Part shown: piece after piece, positions 25,603 through 33,975 of the stretch
How the letters are laid out: every line of letters starts with the position of its first letter
Numbering within the stretch: the first letter of the stretch is position 1
The notes under the pieces: generated by a model
What the model was told of the DNA's origin: nothing
Seen by the model: the letters and a program-made list of their open reading frames with translations, nothing else
Databases searched by the model: none
From: Kiritimatiellia bacterium
GTDB lineage: Bacteria; Verrucomicrobiota; Kiritimatiellia; RFP12; UBA1067
NCBI GenBank assembly: GCA_017405115.1
Contig: JAFRBA010000202.1
Coordinates: forward strand, 14,716-78,715
DNA length: 64,000 bases
Reading direction: 5' to 3'
Made by a program: the position numbers and the translations under genes

Positions 25603-27068
25603 AGATCGAGGCAATAGAGCCGCACGGCCTCTGCGCGGGCGTGAACGCCGCGATATCCAGGGCGCTCGCGCTCAAGAACGTCTACTGCCTCCACGCGCTC
25701 GTCCACAACGAGATCGTCGTCGACGAACTGCGCGCACTTGGCTTCAAGTTCGTTGAGCGCATAGAGGACGTTCCAGAGGGCGAGACTGTCGTCTTTTCCG
25801 CGCATGGCGTCTCGCCGCAGGTGCGCGAAACCGCCGCCGCGCGCAGGCTGAAGGTCGTCGACACCACGTGTCCGTTCGTCGCAAGGGCGCACCGCGCGGC
25901 GAAGCGCTTCTCGGACCGCGGGCTGCCGGTCGTCATACTGGGAGACCCGAACCACGACGAAGTGAAGGGCATCGCCGGCGAGGTGGAGACCCCGCCCCCG
26001 CGGCCTGGCGACCGGGTCGGCGTCGTCAGCCAGACGACGATGAACGCCGACGAGGTGGCGGAGCGGATCGAGAAACTTCGCAGGAAGTATGTCGTGGAGG
26101 GGACGTCCGGCGTCTGCCAGGCGACGAAGGAACGCCAGGACGCGGTGCGCGCCTTCTGCGCCGGCCATCGTCCGCCGAGGTCGGGGGCGTTGGGAGTGCT
26201 GGTGCTGGGCAGCGGGACGTCCGCCAACTCGAGAAGGCTGGCGCAAATCGCCGCGGAATGCGGGGCGAGGGCCTTCCTGGCGGGGACGATGGACGAGCTG
26301 GAGGCGCTGGACTTCGGCGGAGTCGAGACGCTGGGCGTCACCAGCGGAGCGTCCACGCCGGAGCGCTTTTTCGACGAAGCGATGAAGTTCCTGCGCCATG
26401 TGCCGCGCCACGTCGCGATCATCATGGACGGCAATGGGCGCTGGGCGACCCGCCGCGGCAAGCGCAGGGGCGCGGGCCATGTGGCGGGCGCCGACACCCT
26501 GGGCAGGGTGCTGGAGTGGTGCGGCGCGCGCGGAATCCAGTATCTCACGGTCTATGCCTTCTCCACGGAGAACTGGAAGCGCCCGAAGGAGGAGGTGGAC
26601 GGGCTGATGAAGCTCTTCGCGAAGATGCTGAAGGCGAAAACCGGCGAATTCATGAGGCAGAAGGTCCGCTTCCGCATGATAGGGCGCAGGGGCGACCTGT
26701 CGGAGAGCCTGCTCTCCGTCATCACCCGCCTGGAGGAGAAGACCCGTTCGTTCAGCCGCGAGTTCATAGTGGCCATCTCCTATGGCGGGCGGGCCGAGAT
26801 AGTAGACGCCGTGAATGCCGCGCGCACGGCAGGGGAACCGCTCACCGAGGAGACGTTCAGGCGATACCTCTATGCGCCGGACGTTCCCGACCCGGACCTC
26901 GTCATCCGCACCAGCGGAGAGCTACGCACGTCGAACTTCCTGATCTGGGAGGCAGCCTACAGCGAATACCACTTCACGGACGTCCTGTGGCCAGACTTCT
27001 CCGAGCGGGATTTCGACCTGGCCCTAGAGGACTACGCCTCGCGCCACCGCCGCCGCGGCGGAGTGTGA
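25599..27068 (+). CDS. IspH-UppS fusion: HMBPP reductase plus undecaprenyl diphosphate synthase
   Basis: A 489-residue protein in one open frame. Residues 1-267 are IspH, the last MEP-pathway enzyme. Its [4Fe-4S] cysteines are C12 (GLCAGV), C91 (TTCPF) and C173 (GVCQAT); also visible are the substrate residues H-x-E (NHDEV), SANSRR and TSGAS. Residues 268-489 are UppS, which makes the C55 carrier for peptidoglycan and O-antigen: catalytic Asp in AIIMDGNGRWA (about 276), FSTENW, and RTSGELRTSNFLIW. The GTG start overlaps the mazG stop. There is hardly any linker. The fusion joins IPP/DMAPP production with its main consumer. Confidence 0.93.
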   Translation: MKIEAIEPHGLCAGVNAAISRALALKNVYCLHALVHNEIVVDELRALGFKFVERIEDVPEGETVVFSAHGVSPQVRETAAARRLKVVDTTCPFVARAHRAAKRFSDRGLPVVILGDPNHDEVKGIAGEVETPPPRPGDRVGVVSQTTMNADEVAERIEKLRRKYVVEGTSGVCQATKERQDAVRAFCAGHRPPRSGALGVLVLGSGTSANSRRLAQIAAECGARAFLAGTMDELEALDFGGVETLGVTSGASTPERFFDEAMKFLRHVPRHVAIIMDGNGRWATRRGKRRGAGHVAGADTLGRVLEWCGARGIQYLTVYAFSTENWKRPKEEVDGLMKLFAKMLKAKTGEFMRQKVRFRMIGRRGDLSESLLSVITRLEEKTRSFSREFIVAISYGGRAEIVDAVNAARTAGEPLTEETFRRYLYAPDVPDPDLVIRTSGELRTSNFLIWEAAYSEYHFTDVLWPDFSERDFDLALEDYASRHRRRGGV

Positions 27069-27081
27069 GGGAAGCCCAGAC

Positions 27082-27816
27082 CTATCTTGTCCTTGCCAGG
27101 ACGTGGTCGCGTCCGTCTGGCGCGTATACGCGGTGGACGAACGCCCCGGGTTCCGCCTCCACGGATTCGACGCGGACCTCCTCCCCGGCGAGCGTCTCCG
27201 ACTTGAACACGATGTCGAGTTCGCGGCACGGGCCCGCGGCGGCCGGCCGGCCCTCCATCAGCCATTCGACGTAGTGGACGTTGTTGACGTGGCCGTTCAA
27301 GTCGATGTCGCCACGCCGTGCGCGGAAGGCGAGCGCGCCGGGCGACGCCTCGCGGCAGTCCCATCGCAGCTTGGCGAACGGCTCGTCGCCGAAAACCGGC
27401 GCGCGGACCGTGTTCGCCGCCGCAAAGACCCCGTCTGGGATCGCAACGACCTTGCGGGATGCGAGGTCGATGAGCATCCATTCGCTTGCCGCATGCCCAA
27501 TCGCGCGGCTTTCCGCGTCGGAAAGGACAAAGTCGCGGTATGCCACAATCTTCCGCCCGCCTCGCGGGAACGTGAGTATGGAGACCGTCTCGCCCCATTT
27601 GGGGAAGCGCAGCATGCGCACCTTGAGTCGTGTCAGCACCCACGAGATGTTCTCGCCGGACGCCTCGAAGTCAGACTTGGAGAACGCCAGCGCCTCTGCG
27701 TTGAGGCTCGCGGCCTCCTGTAGCCAGTTGCAGACGGACGCCATCGTCGCCATCCCGTCAGGTCCGCACTCGTACGTCCTGACCGCCCACGAATACTCTC
27801 CGAACACGTCGCTCAT
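27082..27816 (-). CDS. Acyl-ACP thioesterase (FatA/FatB-like)
   Basis: A 244-residue double hot-dog protein. The first hot-dog has NWLQEAA and later NISWVLTRLKV, followed by RFPKWGE. The second has DIDLNGHVNNVHYVEW, containing the catalytic Asn-His pair. It releases fatty acids from acyl-ACP. AAGGGA precedes the ATG. It converges with ispH-uppS, only 13 nt apart. A 16-codon ORF ends 2 nt before the start. Confidence 0.88.
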   Translation of the reverse strand: MSDVFGEYSWAVRTYECGPDGMATMASVCNWLQEAASLNAEALAFSKSDFEASGENISWVLTRLKVRMLRFPKWGETVSILTFPRGGRKIVAYRDFVLSDAESRAIGHAASEWMLIDLASRKVVAIPDGVFAAANTVRAPVFGDEPFAKLRWDCREASPGALAFRARRGDIDLNGHVNNVHYVEWLMEGRPAAAGPCRELDIVFKSETLAGEEVRVESVEAEPGAFVHRVYAPDGRDHVLARTR

Positions 27817-27818
27817 GT

Positions 27819-27869
27819 TTAGATTCCCTTGCTTCGCCGATTTCTTTTCTCTGGTGCCTTTGAAGTCAT
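27819..27869 (-). CDS. 16-codon leader ORF before the thioesterase gene
   Basis: The frame reads MTSKAPEKRNRRSKGI and stops 2 nt before the thioesterase ATG, in another frame. Its ATG lies exactly 7 nt after the -10 box, the spacing that marks leaderless genes here. The peptide is very basic. It may couple or attenuate translation of the thioesterase, whose own ribosome site lies inside this ORF. Confidence 0.5.
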   Translation of the reverse strand: MTSKAPEKRNRRSKGI

Positions 27870-27876
27870 GGCGGGT

Positions 27877-27882
27877 ATTATA
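27877..27882 (-). promoter_or_regulatory. -10 box of the thioesterase transcript
   Basis: On the minus strand the box reads AGTATAAT. It sits 7 nt before the leader-ORF ATG and about 60 nt before the thioesterase ATG. Confidence 0.65.
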
Positions 27883-27968
27883 CTATTTTGAGTGAACCCC
27901 AAGTCAAGGGGGCAAATTTCGCGGTTGCGGAATGACTGGGGTTATGATAATATGTTGCGGGTTCAAAA

Positions 27969-29876
27969 ATGAGGGGAATGGAAAGCTTTTGCCTTGTCTT
28001 CGCCGCGCTTGCCGCCTTCGCGGACGAGCCGCCGCCGTTCGTGCCTGGCCTTCTGCCCAATGCCCCGGGGAAGGAGCTCCGCGTGCGTGCGCTCGCGTCC
28101 GCACGCCGTGCGTCGCTTTTGCGTTCCACGCCGGAGACGCTGCCCGCGTACTGGAACGCCGCGAGCAACGGTTGGTTGACGTCCGTCAAGGACCAGGGCG
28201 GCCTCGGGAACTGCTGGTCATTCGCCACGCTCGCGACGATCGAGACACAGCTCCTCAAGTCCGGACGGGGCGAACACGACTTCTCCGAAAAGAACCTGGC
28301 CAAGCTCTGCGCTATGGAAGGCTACTTCGGCAACGGCGCCTACGCGCACAATCCGGCCGGCTACCTGCTGCGCTGGAGCGGCCCCGTGGCCGAGGAGAGG
28401 GATCCGTACGTCGGCACGGAATATGCGTGGAACGCCACCGACAGCCCGGCGCTTCCGAGCGAATGCCATGTGCAGGACGTCGTGTGGATTCCCGTTCTCG
28501 ATGGAACCGAGGAGCGCCGCGCGGAACTCAAGCGCGCCATCCTCGACTACGGCGCGATTGCGACCTCCATGTATTGGAACAACGCATCCACCAGCTCAAA
28601 CAGCACGTACCACTGCCAGAGGAGCGTCACCAGCGCGAACCACGCCATCACCGTGGTTGGCTGGGACGACAGTCTTTCGAGGAAGCTTTTCAAGTATCCG
28701 CCTCCGTCCGACGGCGCGTGGATCATAAAGAACAGCTGGGGTACCGACATTGGCGACGGGGGATTCTGCTACGTGTCCTACTGCGACGCTGGTTTCGCAA
28801 GGGCTTTTTGCTCTGTGTACCTGCCTTCCACGGACGGCGCGGCGGCGTACGACGCCGTGCATGGCTACGCCATAGCCGGGCCCCAATACGATACATCCAC
28901 CTCGAGCGACGGTTGCTTTCCGCAGTTCGACAGCGACCTCCAGGCAGTTGTCTTCACCGCGGCGGCCGGCGAGAGCCTGGCGGCCGTAGGCATGTGGACC
29001 GCAGTCTATCCATACGAATATGAAATCTCCGTCTATACCAACGTCGTGCGCCACTCGACTTCGCGGTGGAACGAGGTCGTGCCATGCATTTATTCCACGG
29101 AGACCTACGGCACAGTCTATCCGTCGGAGGATCCTCTTGAAGGTGGCGCCTGCGCACTGACCCAGGCCGGAGTGCTCACGCGCGGCGGCTACACCACCGT
29201 TCCGCTTGAGAACGAGATACCTCTCGCGCCCGGCACGTCCTACGCAGTCGTATTCAGGCAGACCGGCAGCGCCGCCTCGCTCATCGTCGCCACGGACACG
29301 CCTGTTCCTGAAGACCCGATCTACGGCCAATGCGCTTTCCGTCCGGGCGATGGATACGTTGGCTGGTCGAAGAACGACGCCACCAACATGTGGTACGACG
29401 CATACGACTGCGGACTGTACGCCGCCGATGTCAAGGGCTGGGCTCTTTGCATCAACGCCTACACCCGCTTCTCCGGCGAGGTCCGCGCCTCCGACCTCCC
29501 GTCCGCGGCCGACGACGGCGCGAAGATGCTCGCCGAGCTTTCCGACACCAACACGCTCCATTCCGCGGCGAAGTACTTCAACGAGACATACGGCTTCGAG
29601 CCGCTTGCGAAGCTCGTCGGCGCGAACGGCCGCTCGCTCTGGGCGAGCTGGCTTATCGGCCTTGACCCGTCGGATGCCGACGTGCGCGACATTGCGCTGT
29701 CGATCGACATGTCCGGAGGCTCGCCGCGAATTTCGTGGGCGCCCGACCTCCCTGACCGCTCCTATGCGATCTACGGCTGCGATGAGCTCTCGCCCGCTGC
29801 ATCGTGGTATGTGGTCCCGACAAACGAGCTCGACACCACCTCCGCCCGCTTCTTCCGCCTATCCATCGGGCTGTAG
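27969..29876 (+). CDS. Secreted papain-family (C1A) cysteine peptidase
   Basis: A 635-residue protein with a short signal peptide (cleavage near AFA, residue 18). The C1 peptidase core runs from about 60 to 280: Gln in KDQGGLG, catalytic Cys82 in NCWSFAT, His225 in NHAITVVGWD and Asn255 in KNSWGTD. About 200 residues of beta-rich, lectin-like sequence follow, then a short C-terminal module ending in FFRLSIGL, possibly a sorting or adhesion part. An extracellular peptidase of dietary or host protein is likely. Confidence 0.87.
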   Translation: MRGMESFCLVFAALAAFADEPPPFVPGLLPNAPGKELRVRALASARRASLLRSTPETLPAYWNAASNGWLTSVKDQGGLGNCWSFATLATIETQLLKSGRGEHDFSEKNLAKLCAMEGYFGNGAYAHNPAGYLLRWSGPVAEERDPYVGTEYAWNATDSPALPSECHVQDVVWIPVLDGTEERRAELKRAILDYGAIATSMYWNNASTSSNSTYHCQRSVTSANHAITVVGWDDSLSRKLFKYPPPSDGAWIIKNSWGTDIGDGGFCYVSYCDAGFARAFCSVYLPSTDGAAAYDAVHGYAIAGPQYDTSTSSDGCFPQFDSDLQAVVFTAAAGESLAAVGMWTAVYPYEYEISVYTNVVRHSTSRWNEVVPCIYSTETYGTVYPSEDPLEGGACALTQAGVLTRGGYTTVPLENEIPLAPGTSYAVVFRQTGSAASLIVATDTPVPEDPIYGQCAFRPGDGYVGWSKNDATNMWYDAYDCGLYAADVKGWALCINAYTRFSGEVRASDLPSAADDGAKMLAELSDTNTLHSAAKYFNETYGFEPLAKLVGANGRSLWASWLIGLDPSDADVRDIALSIDMSGGSPRISWAPDLPDRSYAIYGCDELSPAASWYVVPTNELDTTSARFFRLSIGL

Positions 29877-29935
29877 GCTCTTGCGACACACAAAATCTGA
29901 CAGCAAAGCGACTGTAGGCATTCATGGGGTTTTTG

Positions 29936-29944
29936 TGGTATACT
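29936..29944 (+). promoter_or_regulatory. Extended -10 promoter (phosphodiesterase gene)
   Basis: TGGTATACT lies 37 nt before the ATG at 29982. Unlike the leaderless genes, this leader contains a ribosome site (AAAGGA). Confidence 0.6.
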
Positions 29945-29981
29945 ATCCGCAACAAGCAAGTAAACAGCAAAGGAATATGCC

Positions 29982-30911
29982 ATGGCAAAACGTTTTCTTG
30001 GTTTGGCGGTCGCGCTGACGGCGGTCGCGATGGTCGGCGGATGCTGCTGCGACAAGTGCGGCTGTAGCAAGGCGGCGGCGCCCGCGAAGCGCATCGTCCT
30101 TGTGGGCGTCGACGGGATGGGGGCGCGCTGGATTCCATGGGATGTGATGCCAAATCTCTCCAAGCTTCGCGCGGAAGGCCATTATGCCGTCGGACGCGAC
30201 AACTACCCGACGTCTTCCGGAATAAACTGGGCCACTGCGATGTTCGGTACCGTCGTCGAAATCCACGGCTACCGCAACTGGAACAGCCGCAAGCCCGACG
30301 TGCCGGCGTTCGAGGTGACCGACAAGGGCATCCCGCCGTGCATCTTCCACGAGATCCGCAGGCAGGATCCCTCGGCATACACGGCGTCGCTGTACAACTG
30401 GGACGGCATCGGCTTCGTCCACGCCACCAACGAGGTGTCGTACGTGCGGTATTTTGCGGAGGGGTCGCTCGAGCAGCGCGACGACGACGCCCTGGCCGAC
30501 TGCCTCGCGCAGCTGAAGGAGCACCAGCCGAAGCTGACGTTCCTGTACCAGCATCTCCCCGACTGCTACGGGCACAAGATCGGCTGGGGCTCCCCCGAGT
30601 TCACCAACGCCTGCGTAAACGTCGACAAGAACATCGGGCTGCTCGTCAAGGGGCTCGCGGAGCTCGGCATGCTCGACGACACGGCGATCATGCTCGTGGC
30701 GGATCACGGCGGCCTCGGCAAGAAGCACGGCATGGACAACCTCGAGTGCTTCGAGATTCCGTTTCTCGTGAGCGGTCCGTGCGTGAACAAAGGCTGGCGC
30801 CTGCGCGAGCCCGTGCTATTGGCCGACACGGCGCCGACGATCGCCTCGCTGCTCGGCTATGCCGTGCCCGAGACCTGGCGCGGCCGTCCGGCGCTCGTGC
30901 CGGCGAGGTAG
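29982..30911 (+). CDS. Type I phosphodiesterase/nucleotide pyrophosphatase-like lipoprotein
   Basis: A 309-residue protein of the alkaline phosphatase superfamily. The N-terminus is a lipoprotein signal (VGGC lipobox, then Cys-rich CCCDKCGC). Metal and active-site motifs are LVGVDGMG (about 44), the nucleophile Thr in NYPTSSGINW, HLPDCYGHKIGW and VADHGGLGKKHG. It hydrolyses phosphodiesters or phosphomonoesters in the periplasm; the substrate is not evident. Confidence 0.82.
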   Translation: MAKRFLGLAVALTAVAMVGGCCCDKCGCSKAAAPAKRIVLVGVDGMGARWIPWDVMPNLSKLRAEGHYAVGRDNYPTSSGINWATAMFGTVVEIHGYRNWNSRKPDVPAFEVTDKGIPPCIFHEIRRQDPSAYTASLYNWDGIGFVHATNEVSYVRYFAEGSLEQRDDDALADCLAQLKEHQPKLTFLYQHLPDCYGHKIGWGSPEFTNACVNVDKNIGLLVKGLAELGMLDDTAIMLVADHGGLGKKHGMDNLECFEIPFLVSGPCVNKGWRLREPVLLADTAPTIASLLGYAVPETWRGRPALVPAR

Positions 30912-30938
30912 GGCGGCTTGATTTCCGGCGGCGAATCG

Positions 30939-30947
30939 TGGTATAAT
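30939..30947 (+). promoter_or_regulatory. Extended -10 box, leaderless type
   Basis: TGGTATAAT, then 7 nt, then ATG 30955, with no ribosome site between. It drives the small membrane protein gene and probably nadC. Confidence 0.7.
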
Positions 30948-30954
30948 CTGCGCC

Positions 30955-31200
30955 ATGACTATCAAGAAGCCTATGAAAGCCCCTAAGCCGGCGGCTGAAT
31001 CGGCGGAGACCGTGCCGTCGTCTGGCTCGGCGGTCCTTGCCGACCGTTTCAAGCTCGACCTGCAGGATCCGAATTCCAAGCGCGGTTCGGCTGGCGCCGC
31101 CACGACTGTCGCGGCGGTGGCGGGCCTGATCGCACTGGCGGTTGCCGGCATCCTGACGTTCGTCATCTATCAGCACTGGGAAGCGCTCAAGGGCGCCTGA
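30955..31200 (+). CDS. Small single-pass membrane protein
   Basis: An 81-residue protein. The first 45 residues are hydrophilic and Pro/Lys-rich. One membrane helix spans about residues 50-72, followed by a short WEALKGA tail. No family is recognised. It starts 7 nt after a -10 box (leaderless) and ends 1 nt before nadC. Confidence 0.65.
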   Translation: MTIKKPMKAPKPAAESAETVPSSGSAVLADRFKLDLQDPNSKRGSAGAATTVAAVAGLIALAVAGILTFVIYQHWEALKGA

Positions 31201-31201
31201 G

Positions 31202-32080
31202 ATGGCTGCGCCGAGGGATGTGATGCGCCTGGCGGCCGCAAAGGCCGCGGTGCGTCTTGCGCTCGACGAAGACCTGGGCAGCCCGTGGTGCGATGCGACG
31301 AGCGAGGCGCTCGTCGATCCGGCGGCGACGGCGACAGGCGAGATCTACGCCAAGGGCGCGGGGTGCGTGGTCGCGGGCGCGACGGTGGCGCGCGCTGTGC
31401 TCAAGGCGGTTGATCCCCGGGTCTCCGTGAGGATCCTGAGACCCGACGGGTCCGCGGCGAAGCCCGGGGTGCCGATACTCGCTTTCCGCGGCAGGGCGCG
31501 GTCCATACTCGCCGCAGAGCGCACCGCGCTCAACTTCATGCAGCGCATGTGCGCCACGGCGACGCTTGCGCGGCGGTTCGTCGACGCCACGAAGCGCTAC
31601 GGCACGCTGATCCTCGACACCCGCAAGACCACGCCGGGGCTCAGGGTCTTCGAGAAGTACGCCGTGACATGCGGTGGCGGAACCAACCACCGGTTCGGCA
31701 TGTTCGACAGGATACTGATGAAGGACAACCACAGAAGGCTCTGGCGCGGCGGCGACCCCGATGCGCTCGACCAGGCGGTGGCGGCCGCACGCAAGGCGTT
31801 CCCGAAGCTCGCGGTGGAGGTGGAGGTGGAGAGCCTTAGGGAGTGCGCGAGCGCGCTAAGGGCCAGGCCGGAGTGGATCATGCTCGACAACATGTCGTGC
31901 GCAGACATGAGGAAGTGCGTCAGGATGTGCCGCGGCATCTCCAAGACCGAGGCGTCGGGAGGCATCACGCTCGACCGCGCGAAGGAAGTCGCCGCGACCG
32001 GCGTGACGGCCATCTCGCTCGGCTGCTTGACGCATTCGGCGGGTTCGGTGGACCTGTCGCTCGAGTGGTCCGTCGTCTGA
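31202..32080 (+). CDS. nadC: Nicotinate-nucleotide pyrophosphorylase (carboxylating)
   Basis: A 292-residue protein that makes nicotinate mononucleotide from quinolinate and PRPP in NAD synthesis. Family motifs include LNFMQRMCATATL, DTRKTTPGLR (Arg/Lys binding quinolinate), GGGTNHRFGMFD, the IMLDNMS strand, and EASGGIT. Normal length. It starts 1 nt after the preceding small gene, so the two are co-transcribed. nadA and nadB are not nearby. Confidence 0.93.
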   Translation: MAAPRDVMRLAAAKAAVRLALDEDLGSPWCDATSEALVDPAATATGEIYAKGAGCVVAGATVARAVLKAVDPRVSVRILRPDGSAAKPGVPILAFRGRARSILAAERTALNFMQRMCATATLARRFVDATKRYGTLILDTRKTTPGLRVFEKYAVTCGGGTNHRFGMFDRILMKDNHRRLWRGGDPDALDQAVAAARKAFPKLAVEVEVESLRECASALRARPEWIMLDNMSCADMRKCVRMCRGISKTEASGGITLDRAKEVAATGVTAISLGCLTHSAGSVDLSLEWSVV

Positions 32081-32084
32081 TTTT

Positions 32085-32093
32085 TGGTATAAT
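32085..32093 (+). promoter_or_regulatory. Extended -10 box, leaderless type (sigma factor)
   Basis: TGGTATAAT is 7 nt before ATG 32101 and only 4 nt after the nadC stop. It has no ribosome site. Confidence 0.75.
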
Positions 32094-32100
32094 AGCGGCG

Positions 32101-32751
32101 ATGGCAGGGTCGTTTCCAGTTACGTCGGTTACGCTGATAGCGAAGATAAAGGACCTCGCTCCCGGTGAGGACGCCGCGGCATGGGTCCGCTTCTGGGACA
32201 TGTACCAAGGCGCGATCCGCCAGTTCGCCGCGCTCAAGGGCGGCGATCAGAACGCCGACGACATAGTCATGCAGGTGCTGGGCAAGCTCGTCGACGTGCT
32301 GCGGAGCGGGCAGTACACGCCGGAGAAGGGCCGCTTCCACTCCTACCTCGCCACGATGATCGTCAACGAGGTGCACATGATGCACCGCAAGAACATGGCG
32401 CGCGCGGGCGACCGCAAGGTGTCGCTGGATGCCGCCTCCGAGGGGCAGGACGGCGAGCCGGGCGGGTCGATAGCCGACAAGCTCGCCGCCCCAGAGGAGC
32501 CGCCGGAGAAAATAGACGAGGACTGGCGCAAGGCCGTCCTGCAGAGCGCGGTCAACCACGTGCTCATGCACACCGCGCTCTCCGACCGCGACCGCCAGGT
32601 CTACAGGGCATACGCCCTCAACGGCGAGGACATCGCCGAGGTCTCGAAGCGCTTCGGCATCTCCCGGAACCTAGTCAGCCAGATCAAGACCCGCGTCGAC
32701 CGCCGCATCGTGGCGGCCGGCCGCGAGATGGTAGAGAACACGGGCTTCTGA
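32101..32751 (+). CDS. ECF-like RNA polymerase sigma factor
   Basis: A 216-residue protein. Region 2 lies at about 25-100 (WVRFWDMYQGAIRQFA, then DADDIV-like NADDIVMQVLGKLV, and FHSYLATMIVNEV). A 40-residue acidic insert follows, then region 4 at about 155-210 with HTH EDIAEVSKRFGISRNLVSQIKTRV. This is the layout of divergent ECF factors common in PVC bacteria. No anti-sigma gene is adjacent. It is leaderless by the spacing rule and ends 2 nt before rsmI. Confidence 0.8.
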   Translation: MAGSFPVTSVTLIAKIKDLAPGEDAAAWVRFWDMYQGAIRQFAALKGGDQNADDIVMQVLGKLVDVLRSGQYTPEKGRFHSYLATMIVNEVHMMHRKNMARAGDRKVSLDAASEGQDGEPGGSIADKLAAPEEPPEKIDEDWRKAVLQSAVNHVLMHTALSDRDRQVYRAYALNGEDIAEVSKRFGISRNLVSQIKTRVDRRIVAAGREMVENTGF

Positions 32752-32753
32752 CA

Positions 32754-33458
32754 ATGCTGCACGTCATCGCCACGCCGATCGGCAACCTCGGCGACGTTTC
32801 CGCGCGGGCGCAGGAAACCCTGCGGTCCGCGGCCATCGTCGCCTGCGAGGACACCCGCCGCACGTGGCAGCTCCTCTCCCACCTCGGAGTGCCGCGCCCC
32901 GAGATGATCTCGTACCGGCAGGGGAACGAGGAGCGGCTTGTCGACCGCATAGTCGCGGCGGCAATGGCGGGAAAGGAGGTCGCGCTATGCTCCGACGGCG
33001 GGTATCCCGGGATCTCTGACCCCGGCTACCGGCTCATCCGCGCCTGCGCCCGCTCCGGCGTGCCGTACGACGTGATCCCCGGCCCGAGCGCGGTCAACGT
33101 GGCGCTTTTGATGAGCGGGCTCCCTACGTCGTCCTTCACCTTCCGCGGCTTCCCCCCGCGTGGACCCGTCTCGCTCCGCAACTGGTTCGCAGAGGACCGC
33201 GACCGTCCGCACACGCTCATCTGCTACGAGTCGCCGTTCCGCGTGGCCGCCACGCTCGAGGCGGCCCTCGATGCGCTGGGCGACCGCGAGGCGGCGGTCT
33301 GCATCGAGCTCACTAAGCTGCACGAGCGCGTCTCGCGCGGCTACCTCTCCGACCTCGTGCGCGAATTCCGCGGCGCAGTCGTCAAGGGCGAGGTGACGAT
33401 CGTCATAGCAGGCGACAACCCGAAGTTCAAGAGGCAGGATGCACGCGACGATAGCTGA
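32754..33458 (+). CDS. rsmI: 16S rRNA (cytidine(1402)-2'-O)-methyltransferase
   Basis: A 234-residue protein, somewhat shorter than many homologs at the C-terminus. Motifs: VIATPIGNLGD at the N-terminus, CEDTRRT, LCSDGGYPGISDPGY (SAM pocket) and PGPSAVNVAL. It methylates C1402 in the ribosomal P site. The 3' end overlaps the next gene by 20 nt. Confidence 0.92.
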   Translation: MLHVIATPIGNLGDVSARAQETLRSAAIVACEDTRRTWQLLSHLGVPRPEMISYRQGNEERLVDRIVAAAMAGKEVALCSDGGYPGISDPGYRLIRACARSGVPYDVIPGPSAVNVALLMSGLPTSSFTFRGFPPRGPVSLRNWFAEDRDRPHTLICYESPFRVAATLEAALDALGDREAAVCIELTKLHERVSRGYLSDLVREFRGAVVKGEVTIVIAGDNPKFKRQDARDDS

Positions 33459-33975
33459 CGTAATCGCCGACACGGCGCAGAATTCGATCGAGGCCGGCGC
33501 CTCGCGCGTCGACGTGACGCTCGTCGAGGACGGCGCCACGGTCTCCGTCGTCATAGCCGACAACGGCAAGGGCATGGACGAGGAGACGCGCGCGCGCGCC
33601 TTCGACCCGTTCTTCTCTGAGGCCGGCAAGCACGACAAGCGACGCGTCGGACTCGGGCTCCCGATCCTGAAGCAGCTCTGCGAGGCATGCGGCGGCGGAC
33701 TCTCCCTCGAGAGCGAGAAGGGCGTAGGCACGACGCTCAGCTACCACTTCGACGCAAGGAGCATCGACCTGCCCCCCATGGGCGACCTCGCCGACACGAT
33801 GACGACGCTCTTCAACTACCCCGGCGCCTTCGAGCTCGCCTTCTCCCACCGCACGCCGAACGGAGAATACTCCATATTGCGCAGCGAGCTCTCCGAGGCC
33901 GTAGGCGGGCTCGACTCCGTGGAGGGCCTCTCGCTGGCGAAGGAGTTCCTTCGCGGACAGGAGGCGGAGCTGTGA
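33439..33975 (+). CDS. Orphan GHKL (HATPase_c) ATP-binding protein
   Basis: A 178-residue protein. It has a histidine-kinase-type ATPase fold: N box DTAQNSIEAGA, G1 box DNGKGM, F box DPFFS, G2 box KRRVGLGLPIL. There is no dimerisation/His domain, so it is not a full kinase. A C-terminal 60-residue tail is unique. It overlaps rsmI by 20 nt and ruvC by GTGA, so it is locked into this operon. An anti-sigma or switch-ATPase role is possible, given the sigma gene upstream. Confidence 0.75.
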   Translation: MHATIADVIADTAQNSIEAGASRVDVTLVEDGATVSVVIADNGKGMDEETRARAFDPFFSEAGKHDKRRVGLGLPILKQLCEACGGGLSLESEKGVGTTLSYHFDARSIDLPPMGDLADTMTTLFNYPGAFELAFSHRTPNGEYSILRSELSEAVGGLDSVEGLSLAKEFLRGQEAEL

